Of a stretch of 64,000 nt of DNA, positions 1 through 11,767 are shown in pieces. The stretch spans positions 18,619,837 to 18,683,836 of the forward strand of contig NC_026660.2 of the NCBI RefSeq assembly GCF_000004075.3, written 5' to 3'. Source of the stretch: Cucumis sativus (taxonomy: Eukaryota > Streptophyta > Magnoliopsida > Cucurbitales > Cucurbitaceae). The notes under the pieces are model-generated. The model made no database searches. It worked only from the letters and a program-made list of their open reading frames with translations, and was not told the DNA's origin. A program made the position numbers and the translations under genes. Position 1 is the first letter of the stretch, and every line of letters starts with the position of its first letter.

Positions 1-102
1 ACGTCAACCTCTTCTAACCATTTTGTGTGTTTTCTTTTAACGTATCTTCTCCAAGAGGACACACTTTGTCATTGCTTTAAATTGATATATTATCATTGTT
101 AG

Positions 103-488
103 GTATACGATTTAACTTCATATTTGGATGAGCATCCTGGTGGAGATGATGTTATTGTGGCTGCAACTGGTATGATTTTACTTTGTAATGTAAATTTCTC
201 TACCAAATTTGAACAGTTACAAATATAACTTTTTGTCCTATCAAAGGCAGAGATGCCACGGATGATTTTGAAGATGCTGGTCATAGCAAAGATGCCAGGG
301 AGTTGATGGAGAAGTTCTATATCGGCTTGCTTGATACATCTTCCTTGGATAGCCTAAAACTTGAAACGAATCAAGTAGACGGTTATGCAACTCGGGTTCA
401 GACCTTGACAAAGCAATACTGGAAGGCCCCTGTTGCAGTAATTGGTATTTCTGTGGTACTTGGTTGGGCATACTTGCGCAAAAAGTGA
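103..488 (+). CDS. CYTB5: Cytochrome b5, 3' part (last two exons)
   Basis: Cytochrome b5 is a small haem protein of the ER membrane that passes electrons to desaturases, hydroxylases and P450s. Two exons are visible. Exon A (103-169) follows an AG acceptor and reads VYDLTSYLDEHPGGDD, with the HPGG motif whose His is an axial haem ligand. Exon B (247-488) completes a Gly codon across the GT-AG intron (170-246) and reads GRDATDDFEDAGHSKDA, with the second haem-ligand His in GHS. It then runs through EKFYIG to a C-terminal hydrophobic tail (APVAVIGISVVLGWAYL) and basic RKK end, the usual ER tail anchor. The start and first exon lie outside the window. Bases 1-102 are intron. The family call is secure; the isoform is not. 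Confidence 0.93.
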
Positions 489-2060
489 TTCCTGTGCCAA
501 TTAAAGGCTGTTGGCTTGTTGAGTTGAGAGAGTTGGTCTCATTTTTGCTTCTTGAAAAACTTCATATTCGTTTCAATATATTCATACAATGATTGTGGTA
601 GGTTCTTTGTTCCTTAGTAGTACTGTAGAAAGGATTATTTTCTTGTTAATTGGTAGGTTTGTTTATTTGTTTCCATAGTTTCATTAGATGGGAGTTGGGA
701 AAATGGTTTCGGGTTCAATGGAGTTTGATCCAACTCCATTGTCTCTTTTTGACCAAACTATATATACTGTTCTCTACATGCAGCAGTTAATTTTGAGCCT
801 GAAGACATGTGACATCTTATACTTCTACAAGAGAATCAAACAATCCAATGAGACAAATAATATCAAAATGCTATATCGAATCAAACTGTTATCATTTGAT
901 AACCCTTCTGTTTTTAATTTTGAAATTTATGCTTGGTTTTTTCTCTCAATTTTCTACTCATAGTTTTCATCTTTATTTGAAAAGAACATTCAATTTTTTG
1001 AAACATGAATAGAGGTGGGACAAGAATTTAAATAAAACAGTTACGAATGTGAATAATGTGAGATTTGCTTTCATAGAACAATAAACCAAAGCAAAATCGA
1101 TTTTGCATCCTTGTAGAAACAACAGTTTATTGGTTATTGGTGTTTCCTGATCTAATGTTGTTGAATCTAATCTTCTCTTAAGGCAAAGTAAATCTCTTAT
1201 CAAAGTTTACTCGTTAATGTAAAGTGATCGCAATAAGAACATATATATACACACGTAAAGATGGTGATGGTAAATTTGCTATGAAGGCAATAAGAACATA
1301 TATATATATATACAAATGGAGTTAGGTCTGATTTTTAATTTTGGGTTGAGTTGGATTTGATTGTTAGATTATTTACTTTTTTTCTTGTTTTTTCAAACTT
1401 TTTTTTTATCAACTTAAAATACTTAAATTTGTTTACAACACATATTAATAACTAAAATTTCATAATACTAAAAGGTTAAAAATCAAAATCCAATATATCT
1501 GTTACAAACTTCAAATAAACATCTAACAATAGGTATGATTTATGAACGGTGATATTTATAAGTTACAATTTGTATCTTAATAATGTTAGAACTTTAGTTG
1601 GATTAGGTTAACTCGAACTTTAAAAATTGCAACCCAAACTCAATCCACCTAAAAATAAAACATAAAAAGAAAAGAAAATTAACTCAACGACTAACATCAA
1701 ATTAAAAGTAACCCAACCCGGGTTGTTTGAGTTATTTAAACAACCCTAGAGGAAACTTTGCTAAAAAATTACCAACAATAGTCTCTATACAAAATTTGAA
1801 TTAGGGACTTGTGAATGAAGGAAAAAAAAAACCTAAAATTGGGTACAATAATAAAAGTGGAATTTATTTATATATCTATTAAGAATCCATGTAAAATTCT
1901 GCCTATATAATAAAAAGGATGGATCAATAAAATGAAAGGAAACAAACGCAAATATACTGAGAACTATTTATTTAAAAATCCAAATACTTGGGCAATTGTG
2001 CAATTAAGTTAGAGTAATGGTCTACTTAATAAATACCTCATTTTCTTAAGCAGTGTTTTA
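489..2060. other. 3'UTR and intergenic, AT-rich
   Basis: The cytochrome b5 3'UTR probably runs to about 700. The rest is AT-rich with short TA runs (about 1240-1310). Short ORFs here have no recognisable similarity and no coding character. Nothing else is supported. Confidence 0.6.
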
Positions 2061-2115
2061 GGCCCATATTTCCTCAACGGCCCAATAACACAATACAACA
2101 AACCCAATAGGCCCA
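2061..2115 (+). promoter_or_regulatory. Site II (GGCCCA) cluster upstream of the RRM gene
   Basis: Three copies of GGCCCA (reverse complement of TGGGCC) lie at 2061, 2079 and 2110, about 75-130 bases before the ATG at 2190. Such site II elements bind TCP factors and are typical of plant housekeeping promoters. The motif copies are seen; the role is inferred. Confidence 0.55.
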
Positions 2116-2189
2116 AAAATAAAACAACAAAGCGAAGCAAATTTACAGAAACGAAGAAGACGAAGAAAAAACATTCACAAACGCCTCTA

Positions 2190-4069
2190 ATGGCGCAGGC
2201 CGTTCAGAAAAACACTCTATACGTCGGTGGTTTAGCGGAGGAGGTGAACGAATCTATTCTTCACGCAGCCTTCATTCCCTTCGGCGACATCAAAGACGTC
2301 AAGACGCCATTGGATCAAGCCACTCAGAAGCACCGTTCCTTCGGCTTCGTCACTTTCTTGGAAAAGGAAGATGCATCCGCTGCTATGGATAATATGGACG
2401 GTGCTGAGCTTTATGGTCGTGTGCTTACTGTTAACTATGCCCTCCCTGAGCGTATCAAGGGTGGTGAACAAGGATGGGCTGCTCAACCTAGTAAGTTCCC
2501 TGATTCCTTAAACCCTAGTTCTCATCCTTTATTCATTCTCTGCATTTCTAATATGTTGTTTCTGTTGCTTCCCATTGAGGTGCATGTACTTCATTAATTA
2601 CTAGTTTTGCTGTGATTTCATGCTTGTGATAGGAGTTCTTGAGAATGGGAATTTGAACTTAGAATGATGCTTGGGTGTGTAGGTGATCTTTTGTGTGTTT
2701 TTAATCTTTAATTTTCATTCTTTCAATTTCAATTGTTTTGTTAATGCAATGAAAAGTTCAGCCAAGGTGATTTCTAATTTTATTTCTAATCAAGTGCATC
2801 ATCGTAAACCACGTGTTTGGATGCCATACTAAAGTTTAAAAAACAAAGACTGAAATTGGGTTTTATGCAAACATTAGAAATTGAACCAAAGCTTTGGTAA
2901 AAACTAAATTTTGGTGAAGTTTAGGGTCAAAATTAGATTCAAACTTGAAACCTTAGGACGTTCCATGTACAATGATTTGTTAAAGAATTGTGTAAATGCA
3001 AACTCTGGCAGTTATACTTATACTGCAGAAATGAGATTGAACCATACGATGTTATCAATTTCGAATAACCCAACTTTCGATGAGAAAAAAATGAGAGAAT
3101 TTGGACGGAGTTTAATTTCAGAGGTTAGTTTGAAGTTATACTTACGACATGATTTGAAAAGGGGAGATTTAGGATTTATTTAGATTATGGCGGTGTGTCT
3201 AAATCTCCTACCTTGGATGCTGATTTTTTCCAGTTTTGAGATGAGAATCAATTGAGTATTTCTTCCTTTCCTGCCAAGATGAGCGTAATTTAGTAGTTAA
3301 GGTATCGACTTGTTGTCCTGACCTTTGAGGTTCAAATTTGCAGTCCTTCATTTGTTGTATTTGTACAAAACAAAAATTTATTCCATTTCCTTGACTGTCC
3401 TTTTATTTCTCTTTTTCCCCAATATTCATGTTCTCGGGTATCATCGCTACTTGTTCTTAATCTTTTATGAGTTGAGAATTGAGTGTATGAAGTTTTTCTG
3501 TATGTTTATTATCGAGTGCCTGGTTCACTCTGATTGCATCAACTCTTCAGAGTTGTCTTCTTAGCACTTAAGGACACAGTTGCACAACCTATTAAGACAG
3601 CTCCTGTTCAAGTAAGGACGTGTCTCAACCCGTGCATCTTGGTGATTGTGAATTGTTGACTGGTGTAAAGGCCTGTTATTGGCAATCAGTAGCCTTGTTT
3701 ACTTCTCGTTCCTTCTCCATTTCACTGGACCATTTCGTATGATTGAAATATGTCAGATTGCAATATTGATCTTACAAATGGGTCAGAGTGAGCGATGCTT
3801 CCCATCTTCTTCTCCTAAACCTTACGAAATAAATGATTTTGCTTAATATTCCAGTTTGGGCGGATGCGGATACGTGGTTTGAAAGGCAGCAACAAGAGGA
3901 GGAAATGCAGCGTCTTCAAGCTGAGAATCGAGCAGCTATGGAGGCTGCGGAGGAGCTGCACAGGAAGAAACTAGCGCAGGAACGAGAAGGGGAGAAAGAC
4001 GAGGAGGTAGACACCAAGGTCGATCCCATGGCTAAGGCTGAAGCTGAGGTTTTAAGACAGAACAGTTGA
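2190..4069 (+). CDS. RRM protein, plant PPIase E-like type without cyclophilin domain
   Basis: Two exons, 2190-2490 and 3855-4069, joined by a GT-AG intron that splits an Ile codon (A|TT), give 171 residues. The N-terminal RRM has RNP2 LYVGGL (10-15) and RNP1 RSFGFVTF (49-56). After [14 protein letters not shown] comes [17 protein letters not shown] and a charged coiled-coil tail ending [11 protein letters not shown]. The RRM resembles that of animal cyclophilin 33 (PPIase E), but the isomerase domain is absent, as in the plant orthologues I recall (Arabidopsis ATE1, At1g13690, described as stimulating DnaK/DnaJ ATPase). The likely role is nuclear RNA binding. The ATG is in good context shortly after site II promoter elements. 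The reading frame running on past 2490 is intron read-through, not coding. Confidence 0.92.
3281..3345 (+). repeat. Degenerate tRNA-like (SINE-head-like) segment in intron
   Basis: Inside the RRM gene intron, TAATTTAGTAG (3286-3296) resembles an RNA polymerase III A box, and GGTTCAAATTTG (3329-3340) resembles a B box, at tRNA-like spacing. It does not fold as an intact tRNA as far as I can see. It could be a decayed tRNA-derived SINE head or chance. Confidence 0.3.
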
Positions 4070-7000
4070 AAACCTACCATTCTGTGAGGTTCCTCTTCAC
4101 AATGACATTCTCCTTCTGCTCCCGTAGTTAATTCCATTCACAAAGTATAGTTTTGATAAGCTGAAAAATATTCACATTTCATGAATTTTTGTAATCTTAT
4201 TGGAAAAGAATACCTTAGAAAGTAGGAGTTTTAAATCTGGCAGCACTGTTGTTTTAGTTCACCCCTTCCTCCGCTTTGTTCTTTTAATTCCATTGAGTTT
4301 TTTTTTTTTTTCCTTTCCTCAGAAAAATTAACAATTTATATTCTTTACATTTTGTAGTCTTCGAATGTTGATACGTTTTTTAAAACATGAGTAAAATGTA
4401 GATTTCAAAACAAGAGTTCCAAAAATGAAATGTTACCAAACAGAATCTAAATTATGTGAAAACTGAAAATTAAAAAGAATATCACACCAACTTAATCGCA
4501 CAAAAAACTTGCGTTAAATTTGAGTTAAATTACAAATTTGATTTTGGATGAGATTAGAATTCATCCTTATTGTTTGTTAAAACCTCTTAAGTAATCTAAT
4601 TTTTTTGTCAAATGTTATATCAGATGAAAATCTTTTTTAACCCTATATAGGTTAAAAAGCAACTATCCATTTTAGTGGTAAAATTTTGAAGAATTGATGG
4701 GTGGATTTGGTTATTGAGTTTTCAAAATGGACATTTTCAAATTCATAATTGAATAAACTTAAATTTAAAAATTAAAAACATGGACCAAAAATATATGTTT
4801 GAAAATTAATGTACTAAATGACTAAAAAAGTAATTTTACCAAGATTAAATTTCAACTTTTTCCATAGTAGAACTTGTAATCTAACTTGCATATTTACGAC
4901 AAATAAATTGTGGCCGTTAGTAGTACCATTAAAAACACAACCATAGATCTAAAATCTCGTCGATAACATTTATGATAAATAACACATCACTATCTATATT
5001 ACAATTTAAAGTAAAATCACACGATTAAACGTCTTGTCAAAATTATGAAAATTAAAAAGTGAAACCATTTAAACACGCAAACTAGTGTACGACTAGGGAA
5101 TAAAATCAGATTATGTCTCGTTGCACTTAAGTTAAGAAAATAATAATGGTATTTTCTTTAATCCCAAAGCTCTTTCTTTTCTTTTTTTTCTTCTTATGTT
5201 CCCTTTCTTTTTCTTTTAAAATTACTTCCAAATCTTTCAATAATCGAATTTAGACAAAGAATAGTCAAAAGCCAATTAAACAAAAGCATCCACGTGAAGA
5301 GTAAACTATGTCCAACCAATTCAATAGACTTTCAAAATCTTAAGTTAAAAGAGAATTAATAATTTTAAATAGTTTCCAATATTCGATTTCCAACAAAAGA
5401 AAAAGTACTTTTTCAAAAAATACATATATTTTTCCACTAAATAACTTCAAATTATATGTTTATTATTCTTTACATTTACATATAAATAAATAAATAGAGC
5501 CGCCAGCAGCAATGAAACAAAGTTCGAATGCTTCATTTTCTTTTTTACTTCTTAAGATATGATTCTTTATGCATTAATAATAATAAATTAACTTTGTGTG
5601 TTTCTGATTACAATAAAGTTTCTTAAAACAAACCATATATTTTAGAAAAAAAAATTAGAATCTTTCTGTTCTCTTTTCAAGTTTGATTATCTTCTAAACA
5701 TTTCACAAATCTATTATAGGTTTGTTTTTCCTTCTTCTTTTGGATATGGGATTAGTTTACAAATATGGTGACGGATTTTGATAAACACAAATTCGATTCT
5801 AAAAGTATGTTGTGTACTTGTTGTTTTCTTTTATTCAATCGCTATTTTTTACATAACGTACATAGTTTTAATTTTAAATTGAACGAGTGACTCAATTACA
5901 AAGAGTAAAATAATCTTTTGATTTAAAAATTACAAAACAAAACAAGATAGATAATCTTATACGCACGTATAAGTTTCTTTAGTAGAAATATGTATAAATT
6001 TAACATTACCCAAATTAAACCAATAAAAAAAATTAAATTAAAGATCGTCATTTATTCTAAATTATATGCTCGTGGTAGATTGTATCTACTTGCCAAATTA
6101 ATCACTCAATTTGATCTTAATTTTTTAACTTTAGTTTTTTTTTTTTTTTTTGAAAAAAAAAAGAAAAGATAAGTATGCCATATATATATATATATATGGA
6201 TAAGTTTACATTGTATATACTATAGTTTTTGTTACATATAATTATATGTAATATAGTTGAATAGAAGAAGTTTAATTTATAAATGATATAAACACATAAG
6301 TGGTTTTAGCAATTTGAATTACTTTTGTTTTTGTTTGTACCTCTTTATATGGTTAATATTTAAAAAAATGGAATGAGTGCTCCATTTTTTCTTCATAGTG
6401 GATTGGTCATTCTTAGAACTATATGTTTTCTCATATAATTTGTACTTATTGGCTATCAAATATTCTATGTTGTTGTAATAAAATTAAATAAAATCTTTGA
6501 ACCATCTATTGAGAATATAATTAATAAAGTCTTCTTTAACATGTTTTCATTTTTTTTTTCTTTTTAATAAATGAGATTAAAATTTTACTTTATTCCATTA
6601 AAAAAGTAAAAATAAATAAATAAAGGGTGTTTCATATGTTCAAACACATCAGCTTAATAGTGAATATTAGGTAATTGAATGCTACTTTATGTGATTAATG
6701 ATAGATAGAATAATAGTTCATATCTAAAGTATATTTATGTGTATATATGGTCTATTAATTAAACCCTACTAGACTCCCCCACTTATTTCAACCTTTTTCT
6801 ACTATTAGTCTTTGCCATCATCATCATCATTACTTGAATTGCATTTTGATTAATCAAACTACATTCCATCTCTTCCACTTAATTGAATTGTGTTCATTTT
6901 TGTATGGTTACACGCTTAATCCACTATTTCGTTTTATAATGATTTTGCACTTCTTTCGATCTTATTTATGTAGTTTGCACGTGACCTAAATATAATCAAA

Positions 7001-9700
7001 AGAGTTACAATTCTTTATAACGTTCGTTTGTTTTACAAAATTTAACTTTTTGGATCAATTCATAATATTATTATTCATAGAACCTTATTGGATATGAGTT
7101 TTTAATACCGAGAAAATGGACAATAAAAGTATAGTTTAATTAAATAATGAATTATTAAACATTTAGCTACTTAATATAATCTTTTTTAAAAAAACATTAA
7201 GGGTTAATATTCTAATTAATTTGTATTTATTAAAGAATACTAAATTTCATTTATAGTTATATTAAATATTACTCTAAAGTGTTTGGGTCTTAAAAAGAAA
7301 ATACAAACTTTATATATTATTAACTTGTTATACGGTGGGATTCACTTGATTTAAGCTATATTGTTTCGTGGATGAGAGAATATTATGAAAAAGACAACTA
7401 GTTGGAATCCTTCCATCGGAAATAAAAAAATAAAATAAAAAAATCTTGGTTTAGATCCTAAATTTGAATATATGTATAGAAAATAAAAACCGAAAAGGGA
7501 TGCCAAACAAAAGATGTAGAAAAAGAAAATAACTAAAGAAAGGGAGTGGGGGAGCAAAGATGAGAGTAAAGATGTGTAAATAAATTGGGAATACTATGAG
7601 AATCAAACAAGAAATGTGGGGTGTGGCTATCAATTAAATTTTATTTATGGGGATGAGAATCAAATTGATTAAATTTTTTTTTTAATTAAAGAAGAAAAAA
7701 AATGAAAAGTGGAAAGAAAAGCACTTCCACTTGTGTGATGCACAAAAAGTGATGGTTTGGATATCCAAATATCAAATGCATCCAAGTTTTTACTAAGGGA
7801 GGAAAAAAGGTGTCTGCCTTTTCTCCATTAACTTCTATTCCTTTTCACCAAATGGAAATTAAATTACCATTAACTCAATTTCGATTAACTTACTCTATCA
7901 ATCATATCTTTATTTCTATTTTCTACCCCTTACCTAATCATATTCTTTTCAAAAACAAACGATTAGTTGATCCATCCACCAATCGTGATACAGGTTTCTT
8001 TGATTTGTCAATTTAAAAACAACTAACTGTTCTTTGTCATGATTATTGAAGTTTACACTTTTGTCTATTGAAATGTGATGAGTTGGTAAATCAATATATG
8101 TTTGATGTTAGTTAAGTTATGCTCGTTTTGGAGAATATAAATTTATTTTTTGTTATGGGGTGTGGATTCTTATTCTTATATAATTGGAGTGGGATCAACG
8201 TATACATATATATTCTTTGCAAGTATAAAAAAAAATGAAAGAAGCAAAGATTTATGCCAAAAACAAAAATTTACCCTAAGAATCAAATTCCTCCTTCAAT
8301 TGTGTTTGGGAATCACTCCTACCTCATCATCAATACAAACACATCTCATTCCTTTCTATCGTTTTCTCTCTTTTTTTTTTTACTTTCACTCTTCGAAACT
8401 CAACTAATTATAAAGCAAAATATTTATAAATATACCAACTTTTTATCCGTGGTACATCAAATATATCTATTGCTAATAGACTATTATATTTTTCTATATT
8501 TATAAAAAAAATTTAATAAATTTTCTTTATTATTAGTGTATTAAAGTATTAATTAGTTAAAGCAACCTATTCCTAATATTCATAATGTGAAAATTAAAAG
8601 GATTAAAAAAATGAACTTAATAGCAAAAATATTAAAACTAAAATCTATTTAATTTTTATAATTTCTCAAATTATATTATAAAACTTTATAAGAGTTGGGA
8701 AAGCTTTAAAGAACCTTTTAGACTAATTAAAATATTTGACATTTATGCCTTTAAAAAATCTACTCTTTTTTCTTTTAAGACCAAATATTCCTATAGTTGC
8801 ATCAATCTTTTTTCTTTCTTTCAACGAATAATATATTACTTAATGAATTGATTTTTTAAATTCTTTTTTAGTTAAAACTAATATGTTCTGATTGAAGCAA
8901 CCGTGATTTTCTTAAATGACAGCACAAATAGATAATTATTGGTTCTATTCTTGAAATCTAAGGCAACCACAATGAAACATGCATGGACATAATAAACTAT
9001 CCAGCAAAACCCTAAAAGTGAATGATTTACTTTTTATATCTATTTATGGAAAAAGATTGTTCATCTGTGCTTAGTTCTAGTTCACGATAATGCATTCATC
9101 CACGACTCGTATGATTGGTTTTTTGTTTATTTTGAATTAGATTTTTTTCCTGATGTTTAATTATTTGGGTGTTGATGTTATAAACGATTTTTGAAAAGAG
9201 AATCCTAGAAGTGTTGACGCTCATGTCTATTATATTGTAGCTAAAATCTCAATATATCTCATCGTAATAATGCAACGCTTAAGTAGACATTCCCATTCAA
9301 ACCATAGCAACATAACAATGAAGATAAGTTGTATAGACAGAAAGTGATCAGAACAAAGAGGGTTTTCCTTTGTTTTGTTTTTGTTTTTTTACACAAGCAT
9401 AAGATTCCATTAGAGCATCATAAACCAACATGACTTTTGAAAACACAAACTGACCCTAAAAACCCTAATCACATAAAAGAGAAAAAGACACATTATCATT
9501 GCTTCTCAACAAAAACAAACCCAAAAGAAACTTCTATCCTTCCCCCCCTTCCCCCACCAAAGAAAAAAATAAGGAAAGAAAAAACTCATTTTTGTGAGTC
9601 CCCCCAAAAGTTAACATCACTGTTTCTCTCTATTGGGAACTCCAAAAGAGCAAAAAGAAAAGTAAAAGAAAAAAAAAACCCTTTAACTAACACCCCCCCT
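4070..9700. other. Intergenic, AT-rich, no gene seen
   Basis: The 3'UTR of the RRM gene probably ends near 4200-4400. The rest is very AT-rich with homopolymers (poly-T near 4300, poly-T then poly-A at about 6136-6170), a TA microsatellite (about 6180-6197), and short ORFs that look random. The pyrimidine-rich CCCCTT repeats at 9698-9722 lie just past the 3' end of the P450 gene. Confidence 0.6.
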
Positions 9701-9763
9701 TCCCCTTCCCCTTCCCCTTCCTCTTCTTCTTTCTTATCCTATTCCTGGTATTGTTCAGTCCTT

Positions 9764-11691
9764 TCACCAAGCAGGCCTAGGAACAGCTCTGCAAACCAAT
9801 GGAGTTTTCATTTCCATTGAGAGTTTAAGACACTCTGACAAGTCAACACCATTAGTGGATTCATCAGAACAAGGCATCCATTTGTAAGCTTGAAGCAACT
9901 GAGCCAACCAGAGATGGACAGTAGCCAATCCCATTGCTTTTCCAGGACAAACTCTTCTCCCTGCCCCAAATGGAGCCAATCTCAAATCACTTCCCATAAC
10001 ACTGATTTCTTCTTCCATGAATCTGTTTGGATCAAATTTCTCTGCATCTTTCCACACCTTCTCATCATGTGTTATTGCCCACATGTTCACCATTGCCGTC
10101 GTCCCGGCCGGTATAACCCTCCCGTCGACGTGTACGTCCGCTACCGCTAGTCTTGCCCATGATAGAAGTGGCCCTGGTGGGTGCATTCTTAAACATTCCT
10201 TCACAATGGCTTGAAGATATGGAAGCTTTTGAATATCATTATCTGAAATGGCTCTCCATTTCTCGTCTATTACTGAATCGATTTCATTTTGTGCTTTAGT
10301 TTGGATTTCTGGATGTATTACCATTCTTGCTAAAATCCATTCTAGAAGTATGGCTACTGTGTCAGTTCCTCTAAATATCATTTCCTGTTTAAATAAAACA
10401 AACAAACAAAGGATGATTGTTGTTTTGTTTAGTTGTATCAGTCCAAGATTACCAAATCAAAACAGAATCAGCCATTTTGATACATCAATAAAGTAAAAAT
10501 GTTATAAAATTTTAAACCGCTTAATCATTATTATTTATTACATACTAAACTAAACTTATAACGGCTTAATCAAGTGTTTAAGTGATTTTAAAACGGTTTA
10601 TTGGGTTTTTAATGTTTGATTAAACTCCCTTAAACATGATTTTCATACCATTTTTTCTAAAAGCTTCTAGACATGCAGAGATTAAAGAACAAAGAAAAAA
10701 GGCATACCCAAAGAACAGCAATCATATCAGAATCTGAGAGTTTGTCATCTTTCTCCAAATCAAGCAGAACATCAACAAAATCTTTATTATGTTCTTGTTC
10801 TTCTTGATGAAATTCCTTGATTTCCCTCTTCATTCTATGTTCCTCAATGATTTTCCCCACAAATACATTAACTTTAGAAGCCAAACATCTACATCTTTTC
10901 CTCACACCTTGTAAATCCAAGAATCCCAACAAAGGAAAGTGATCACTCCAATTAAAAATACCAAGCAAATCATACCCTTCTTTAACCAACGCCTCAAGCT
11001 CAAGCCCATCTCTCTCGCCATTACAAAACTCATAACATTTCCCAAAAACAGTCATCATCACATTATTCAAAGACCCAAAATGAAGAATCTCCTTAACTCT
11101 AACATCCCCTTTTAAAACCATGGATTTCTCAATTTCCCTCACCATTTTAAACCCAACTTCTTTCCTAAACCCTTCAAAACCAGCTATTCTCTTAGGACTG
11201 AACATATAAGTAGCAGAAATCCTCCTCAAGTTCCTCCAATACTCACCATAAGGAGCAAACCCCATTGCTCTGTGAAAAAGCAGTTCATAAGCAGATTCTT
11301 TCACAGGTCTATCAGCAAAGGAAGGGCTATTAAGAATTTCTTTAGCAACATCAGGATTACTAGAAATCACAAAGCGAGTTAAGCCAACAGAGAAAGCCAT
11401 TAATGGGTACGCTTTAAATCGATTGGCGAGAGCAGAGAGGGATTTGTGAGGAGTAGAGAGAGTGAAGATGTGGAGGAGGCCGATGAATGGGAGGCCAGAA
11501 GGACCGGGGATGGCGGAGGAAGCGGTGGTTTTGCACTTGGAAATGGCCCAAGCGAAACCGCCAGGGTGGAGGAAGAAGGTGAAAAGGGAGAGGAGGAGAA
11601 GGGAAAGGAGAAGAGCATCGAAGCTTTGGGAAATGGAAATGGGGAAATAGAGAAGTAAGGTGTGTGATGACATGGTGGGATTTGGCGCCAA
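9764..11691 (-). CDS. CYP78A5: Cytochrome P450, CYP78A5/KLUH-like
   Basis: Two exons on the minus strand, 11691-10708 and 10384-9764, joined by a phase-0 GT-AG intron, give 534 residues, the normal size for a plant P450. Visible are an N-terminal membrane segment (about 24-41), LHPGGFAWA, the proline hinge [11 protein letters not shown] (61-71), [20 protein letters not shown], the I-helix FRGTDT (332-337), ExxR as KECLR (390-394), FDPNRF (445-450) and the haem loop [10 protein letters not shown] with Cys 474. The C-terminus [19 protein letters not shown] matches KLU closely as I recall it. CYP78A enzymes act in the ER and make an unidentified mobile growth signal; KLU sets organ and seed size. 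The next in-frame Met (MSSHTLLL, residue 7) is an alternative start. The family is certain; the A5 subgroup is likely. Confidence 0.94.
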
Positions 11692-11760
11692 CGAGAGAGA
11701 AGAGAGACAGAGTTAAATGAAGGGGAAGAGACGGGAGGTAATGAGTGGGGGAGAGAGGGA

Positions 11761-11767
11761 TTAAATA
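11761..11767 (-). promoter_or_regulatory. TATA-like element of the P450 gene
   Basis: On the minus strand TATTTAA lies about 70 bases before the ATG at 11691, followed by a pyrimidine-rich CTCTCT leader. Position and leader fit a plant core promoter. Confidence 0.4.

Noticed and set aside
688..963. 91-codon ORF after cytochrome b5
   Set aside because: Lies in the 3'UTR and intergenic sequence, hydrophobic and without similarity.
2911..3183. 90-codon ORF in the RRM gene intron
   Set aside because: Fully inside a GT-AG intron whose removal gives a perfect protein; no recognised domain.
4643..4652. Perfect CArG box CCTATATAGG
   Set aside because: It lies in plain intergenic DNA far from the MADS genes and about 7 kb from the start of the P450; no second site or promoter context.
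9437..9820. 127-codon plus-strand ORF
   Set aside because: It lies antisense over the 3' end and 3'UTR of the P450, with Lys/Pro/Ser low-complexity composition from A-rich and CCCCTT repeats.
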